8,333 bases of DNA from NCBI GenBank assembly GCA_910586715.1, contig CAJUJG010000058.1, positions 5,341 to 13,673 on the forward strand, written 5' to 3'. The notes under the pieces are model-generated. The model was not told the origin of the DNA. It ran no database searches and saw only the letters and a program-made list of their open reading frames with translations. Of this stretch, positions 6,197-8,333 are shown piece after piece (the stretch's first letter is position 1; the number at the start of each line of letters is the position of its first letter). Source of the stretch: an uncultured Lachnospiraceae bacterium (GTDB lineage: Bacteria > Bacillota > Clostridia > Lachnospirales > Lachnospiraceae). The position numbers and the translations under genes are program-made.

Positions 6197-6388
6197 TCAA
6201 TTCCAATAAGCTTTCATGAGTTCTTCTGCCTCATCCTCACTTTTATCGTATTCTTCCATGATAGACTTCTTTACAGTTTCCCTGTCAGCCCCAAGCTTCT
6301 TGGCAAACGTAACTGCACCTTCGATTTTTCCTTCGATTTTTCCTTTTATCCTGCTTTCTTCCCGCATTTCCTGTATTGCAAGGCACAT
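6197..6388 (-). CDS. Possible internal translation product: C-terminal domain of the Rpn protein (63 aa)
   Basis: Within the Rpn gene, the in-frame ATG at 6388 (M259, starting MCLAIQEMREES) is preceded by a purine-rich run, AAGGAAGGGAG (6408-6398), 9 bases upstream. It would yield 63 residues covering the GKIE linker and the acidic helical tail, without the nuclease domain. For E. coli Rpn proteins, small proteins made from internal starts have been reported to restrain the full-length nuclease. Whether this start is used here is inference; the purine run also encodes the plain residues KEGRE. Confidence 0.35.
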   Translation of the reverse strand: MCLAIQEMREESRIKGKIEGKIEGAVTFAKKLGADRETVKKSIMEEYDKSEDEAEELMKAYWN

Positions 6389-7162
6389 ATCAACCGACTC
6401 CCTTCCTTCTTTAATTTTCATTTCTGAACCAGTTGCCGCATTTATAATCTCAACCGCCCTACGCTCCACACTCTTATAACGCTTTTGTGTATTGAGAATC
6501 TTATCCAGCATGTCCTTATTTTTTGAATACTTGATATACCGCATGATTTCACGCATGTTTGTCTGAAATTCATCAATCTCTTTATCTGACAGTCCATCAG
6601 GAGTTATTAGATTGATATGGTAGTCCATCGTATATTTCAGTATTTCCTCACTACAGTCGGTATACATCTCCCTCAGGCTGAGTGGTCCGTCCCATTCCTC
6701 AGCCCCAAAATATATAACAACTGTAACCACAGGAAGGAGTCTGTCGCATTTCCAAAACCCGCTTAGGAATTCATCGCCTGACGGCTTGTGGTCCTTCATT
6801 TTCGACTTTCTATGTGAAGCTGCTGCCGCCGTTACCTGGCGGGCAAGCTGCAACAGATCATACAGGCTGTTTTTAACAGGCATGGCATAATTAATCTTTG
6901 CCTCATTTTCAACTGCCAGTACACAGTACGCTGCTTTTCCATCAGTCATTGCCGTAAGCATTTTTGCCACATCCCTGTATCTTTGTTCCGGTACAAAGGC
7001 ATCATCAGCACCATATGGAACCGCAATTTCGACAGTGTCTAACTCGGTCAGCCTGTCAGGTGTAATAACCTGCTCCCCATGATACAAAAACTGATTGAAC
7101 ACATCTGCGAACACAGAAGGGCGTTTCATGTATTCCTTTGCCAGTATATCAAGCTTTCCCAT
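6197..7162 (-). CDS. Rpn-family (transposase_31, PD-(D/E)XK) nuclease
   Basis: 321 residues of the Rpn/PF04754 type, a family of PD-(D/E)XK DNases first described as recombination-promoting and later linked to phage defence. FADVFNQFLYHGEQVI (18-33) is the family start; RYRDV (D64) and YCVLAVENEAKINYAMPVKN (79-98, E85-x-E87) hold the likely metal-binding residues. The usual third position of the ExQ motif is Glu here. The C-terminal part is charged and helical and contains tandem GKIE units (about 274-282), encoded by two copies of a 12-base repeat. The start at 7162 has AAGGAG about 9 bases upstream. Unlike its neighbours the gene has its own promoter and a terminator-like stem, and 13-bp inverted repeats flank it, so it looks inserted into the glycan operon. 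An internal start at 6388 could give a separate C-terminal protein. No clear link to glycan synthesis. Confidence 0.85.
   Translation of the reverse strand: MGKLDILAKEYMKRPSVFADVFNQFLYHGEQVITPDRLTELDTVEIAVPYGADDAFVPEQRYRDVAKMLTAMTDGKAAYCVLAVENEAKINYAMPVKNSLYDLLQLARQVTAAAASHRKSKMKDHKPSGDEFLSGFWKCDRLLPVVTVVIYFGAEEWDGPLSLREMYTDCSEEILKYTMDYHINLITPDGLSDKEIDEFQTNMREIMRYIKYSKNKDMLDKILNTQKRYKSVERRAVEIINAATGSEMKIKEGRESVDMCLAIQEMREESRIKGKIEGKIEGAVTFAKKLGADRETVKKSIMEEYDKSEDEAEELMKAYWN
6318..6341 (-). repeat. Two tandem copies of a 12-base unit in the Rpn gene
   Basis: CCTTCGATTTTT occurs twice in a row on the plus strand and a third, decayed copy (CCTTTTA...) begins at 6342. On the coding strand it gives repeated K-I-E-G. 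Gain or loss of a unit would keep the frame and change linker length. Confidence 0.75.
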
Positions 7163-7204
7163 ATTTAATGTCTCCTTTGTATCTTAGCAGTCATGTCTGT
7201 TTTT

Positions 7205-7233
7205 ATTATAGCACATTGTACGCAATACCTCAA
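7205..7233 (-). promoter_or_regulatory. Promoter of the Rpn gene (TTGAGG-17-TATAAT, extended -10)
   Basis: On the minus strand, TTGAGG (7233-7228) and TATAAT (7210-7205) are 17 bases apart, and TGC directly precedes the -10, making an extended -10 element. Transcription would begin near 7198, about 35 bases before the ATG, and include an AAGGAG ribosome binding site. This is the best sigma-A-type promoter in the window. Confidence 0.72.
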
Positions 7234-7253
7234 ACATTTCAGGTTTATTTTCC

Positions 7254-7266
7254 ATGTAAAGTATGC
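7254..7266 (-). repeat. Right copy of the 13-bp inverted repeat flanking the Rpn gene
   Basis: Reads GCATACTTTACAT on the minus strand, exactly matching 6142-6154 on the plus strand. It lies between the asparagine synthase stop and the Rpn promoter, so the two copies enclose about 1.1 kb holding only the Rpn gene. No obvious target duplication is seen just outside the pair. Confidence 0.6.
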
Positions 7267-7292
7267 ACTTTTCAAGGTCCAACATATGGGAT

Positions 7293-8333
7293 TCAGCATC
7301 CCGTTTTTTTCAAAAAGCAGTTAAGCCATTCCTCAAAATTAATAACTGACCAGATAAAAAGCCGTTTATTTTCCTGTCCGCTGATATGTTTTTGAAACAT
7401 TGTTTCAACACTCTTTTTATCCAAATAACCGTAAATCAAAGAATTATGGTTTGAAATTATATTGTTTACATAATCAATGCTTTCCCCCCGAAACCAGCTC
7501 GCATCAGGCGCTGAAAACCCCTGTTTTGCGCCCTTGGAAATCTCCCCGGGTATATACCGTTCCATGACATTACGCAGAATTATTTTTCCATCTTTATTCC
7601 TGTTAAAATACTTCTCTGTCTTGCTTCCATATTCATTTTCATTCAGTGTTCCCATCACCGGAAGCTTTGAAAGCTTCAGTCCCACTGGAACCTGCATTGC
7701 AAAATCCACCAAATCATTGTCCAGGAAAGGAACCCTTGTCTCCAAACCATGTGCCATGCTGAGCTTGTCCTCCACAATCAGCAGTCCATGCAGAAACGTT
7801 TTTGCCTCCAAATAGAGGGAATAATTAACGCTTTGCTGCGGCGACAAATCATATTTTTGAATCTTATCAAATATCCCCCTGAACACTGCTTCAGTTGAGT
7901 AATCCCGTATCTGTTCATAAACCGGGCTTAAAAACTGCTCTATTTCATCATTCTTAAGCAGCCGCTGCCAATATTCAAAATAATTTGTCACATATTCATC
8001 AAAGCTATGGCAGTTGGCTGCCCTGTAATACCTCCACGGGTATCCTGCAAACAGTTCGTCCCCGCCGCTTCCTGCCAATACGACCTTTACAAAATTTGAC
8101 GACAGCTTTGCCGCGTAAAAGTTCGGATAACTCTGTCCGACCCTTGGATCTTCCATATGCCATACCAGCTTTTTCATGCACCGCTCCATGTCGCCTGCTT
8201 TTAATACCATTTCATAATGCTCTGTCTTGAACTTATATGACATATATTCCGCCTTTTCCCTCTCGTCATAGAGCAGCTCCATGCCAGAGGCTGAATGCAG
8301 GTCAAATCCACATGTAAACGTTTTTAAATCCGG
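7293..8333 (-). CDS. asnB: Asparagine-synthase-like glutamine amidotransferase, C-terminal part (cut by window edge)
   Basis: The frame is open to the right edge, giving 346 visible residues; the ATG at 8282 is internal, because PDLKTFTCGFDLHSASG precedes it in frame. The visible part is the ATP-pyrophosphatase/synthetase domain. VVLAGSGGDELFAGYPWRY (about 85-103) and VEDKLSMAHGLETRVPFLD (about 187-205) are hallmark motifs of AsnB-type enzymes, and KQGFSAPDASWF follows near the C-terminus. The N-terminal glutaminase domain with its Cys2 and the SGGxDSS loop lie outside the window. AsnB makes asparagine from aspartate, glutamine and ATP. Relatives in O-antigen and capsule loci amidate sugar uronic acids, and the neighbours here make that likely (inference). 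The gene ends with CFLKKTGC. It is less A+T-rich than the genes at the left end and is separated from them by the Rpn cassette. Confidence 0.9.
   Translation of the reverse strand, partial: PDLKTFTCGFDLHSASGMELLYDEREKAEYMSYKFKTEHYEMVLKAGDMERCMKKLVWHMEDPRVGQSYPNFYAAKLSSNFVKVVLAGSGGDELFAGYPWRYYRAANCHSFDEYVTNYFEYWQRLLKNDEIEQFLSPVYEQIRDYSTEAVFRGIFDKIQKYDLSPQQSVNYSLYLEAKTFLHGLLIVEDKLSMAHGLETRVPFLDNDLVDFAMQVPVGLKLSKLPVMGTLNENEYGSKTEKYFNRNKDGKIILRNVMERYIPGEISKGAKQGFSAPDASWFRGESIDYVNNIISNHNSLIYGYLDKKSVETMFQKHISGQENKRLFIWSVINFEEWLNCFLKKTGC

Noticed and set aside
7288..7310. GGGAT/ATCCC hairpin followed by seven T on the plus strand, like a terminator
   Set aside because: The stem is only 5 bp and nothing is transcribed on the plus strand toward it. 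The T run is simply the Lys codons at the end of the asparagine synthase gene read on the other strand.
7484..7489. Run of six C in the asparagine synthase gene as a third slippage site
   Set aside because: Six bases is short for frequent slippage and the gene is in frame on both sides, with family-like sequence throughout.
1..8333. CRISPR arrays, tRNA or rRNA genes, riboswitches
   Set aside because: No regularly spaced repeats, cloverleaf-like stretches or rRNA-like conserved sequence were recognised, and the intergenic spaces are too short for most of these.

Overview
The window looks like part of a surface-glycan (polysaccharide or glycoprotein decoration) gene cluster from an A+T-rich Gram-positive anaerobe, most likely a clostridium of the Lachnospiraceae type. 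The reasons are low G+C, strong AGGAGG-type ribosome binding sites, tight gene packing on one strand, and an Rpn/transposase-31 protein of the kind common in that family. All nine genes are on the minus strand, so transcription runs from high to low coordinates. The organism assignment is inference.

Layout in transcription order: (1) the 3' part of an asparagine-synthase-like amidotransferase, cut by the right edge (8333-7293). (2) A self-contained Rpn-family nuclease gene (7162-6197) with its own extended -10 promoter, its own terminator-like stem and a pair of 13-bp inverted repeats around it; it looks like an inserted cargo gene. (3) A formyltransferase (6038-5076). (4) A DegT/DnrJ/EryC1/StrS PLP aminotransferase (5025-3895). 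(5) A radical SAM/SPASM enzyme (3881-2614). (6) A WbmS-like polysaccharide deacetylase (2596-1867). (7) An LpxD-like left-handed beta-helix N-acyltransferase (1865-975). (8) A MaoC-type hydratase (925-530). (9) The 5' part of a probable glycosyltransferase, cut by the left edge (503-1).

The main discovery is that the two central enzyme genes each carry a long G homopolymer on the coding strand. The radical SAM gene has 10 G just after its start, and the deacetylase gene has 11 G near its 3' end. Neither is in its full-length frame as written. The radical SAM gene needs 11 (or 8) G to join its well-supported start to the rest of the protein. The deacetylase needs 10 (or 13, or 7) G to reach a family-like C-terminus that stops one base before the next gene's ATG. 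Everything else in both genes is intact. This is the layout of slipped-strand phase-variable contingency loci, as known for glycan genes of Campylobacter and Helicobacter, but here in an apparently clostridial operon with two adjacent switches.

How the genes may work together (inference): the aminotransferase makes an amino sugar. The formyltransferase or the LpxD-like enzyme acylates it, the latter perhaps with a 3-hydroxyacyl group supplied through the MaoC hydratase. The AsnB-like enzyme may amidate a uronic acid. The radical SAM enzyme and the deacetylase add switchable modifications, and the glycosyltransferase assembles the unit. Intergenic stretches are short; the only notable ones are 6039-6196 and 7163-7292, on either side of the Rpn gene. 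The left part of the window is visibly more A+T-rich than the right.
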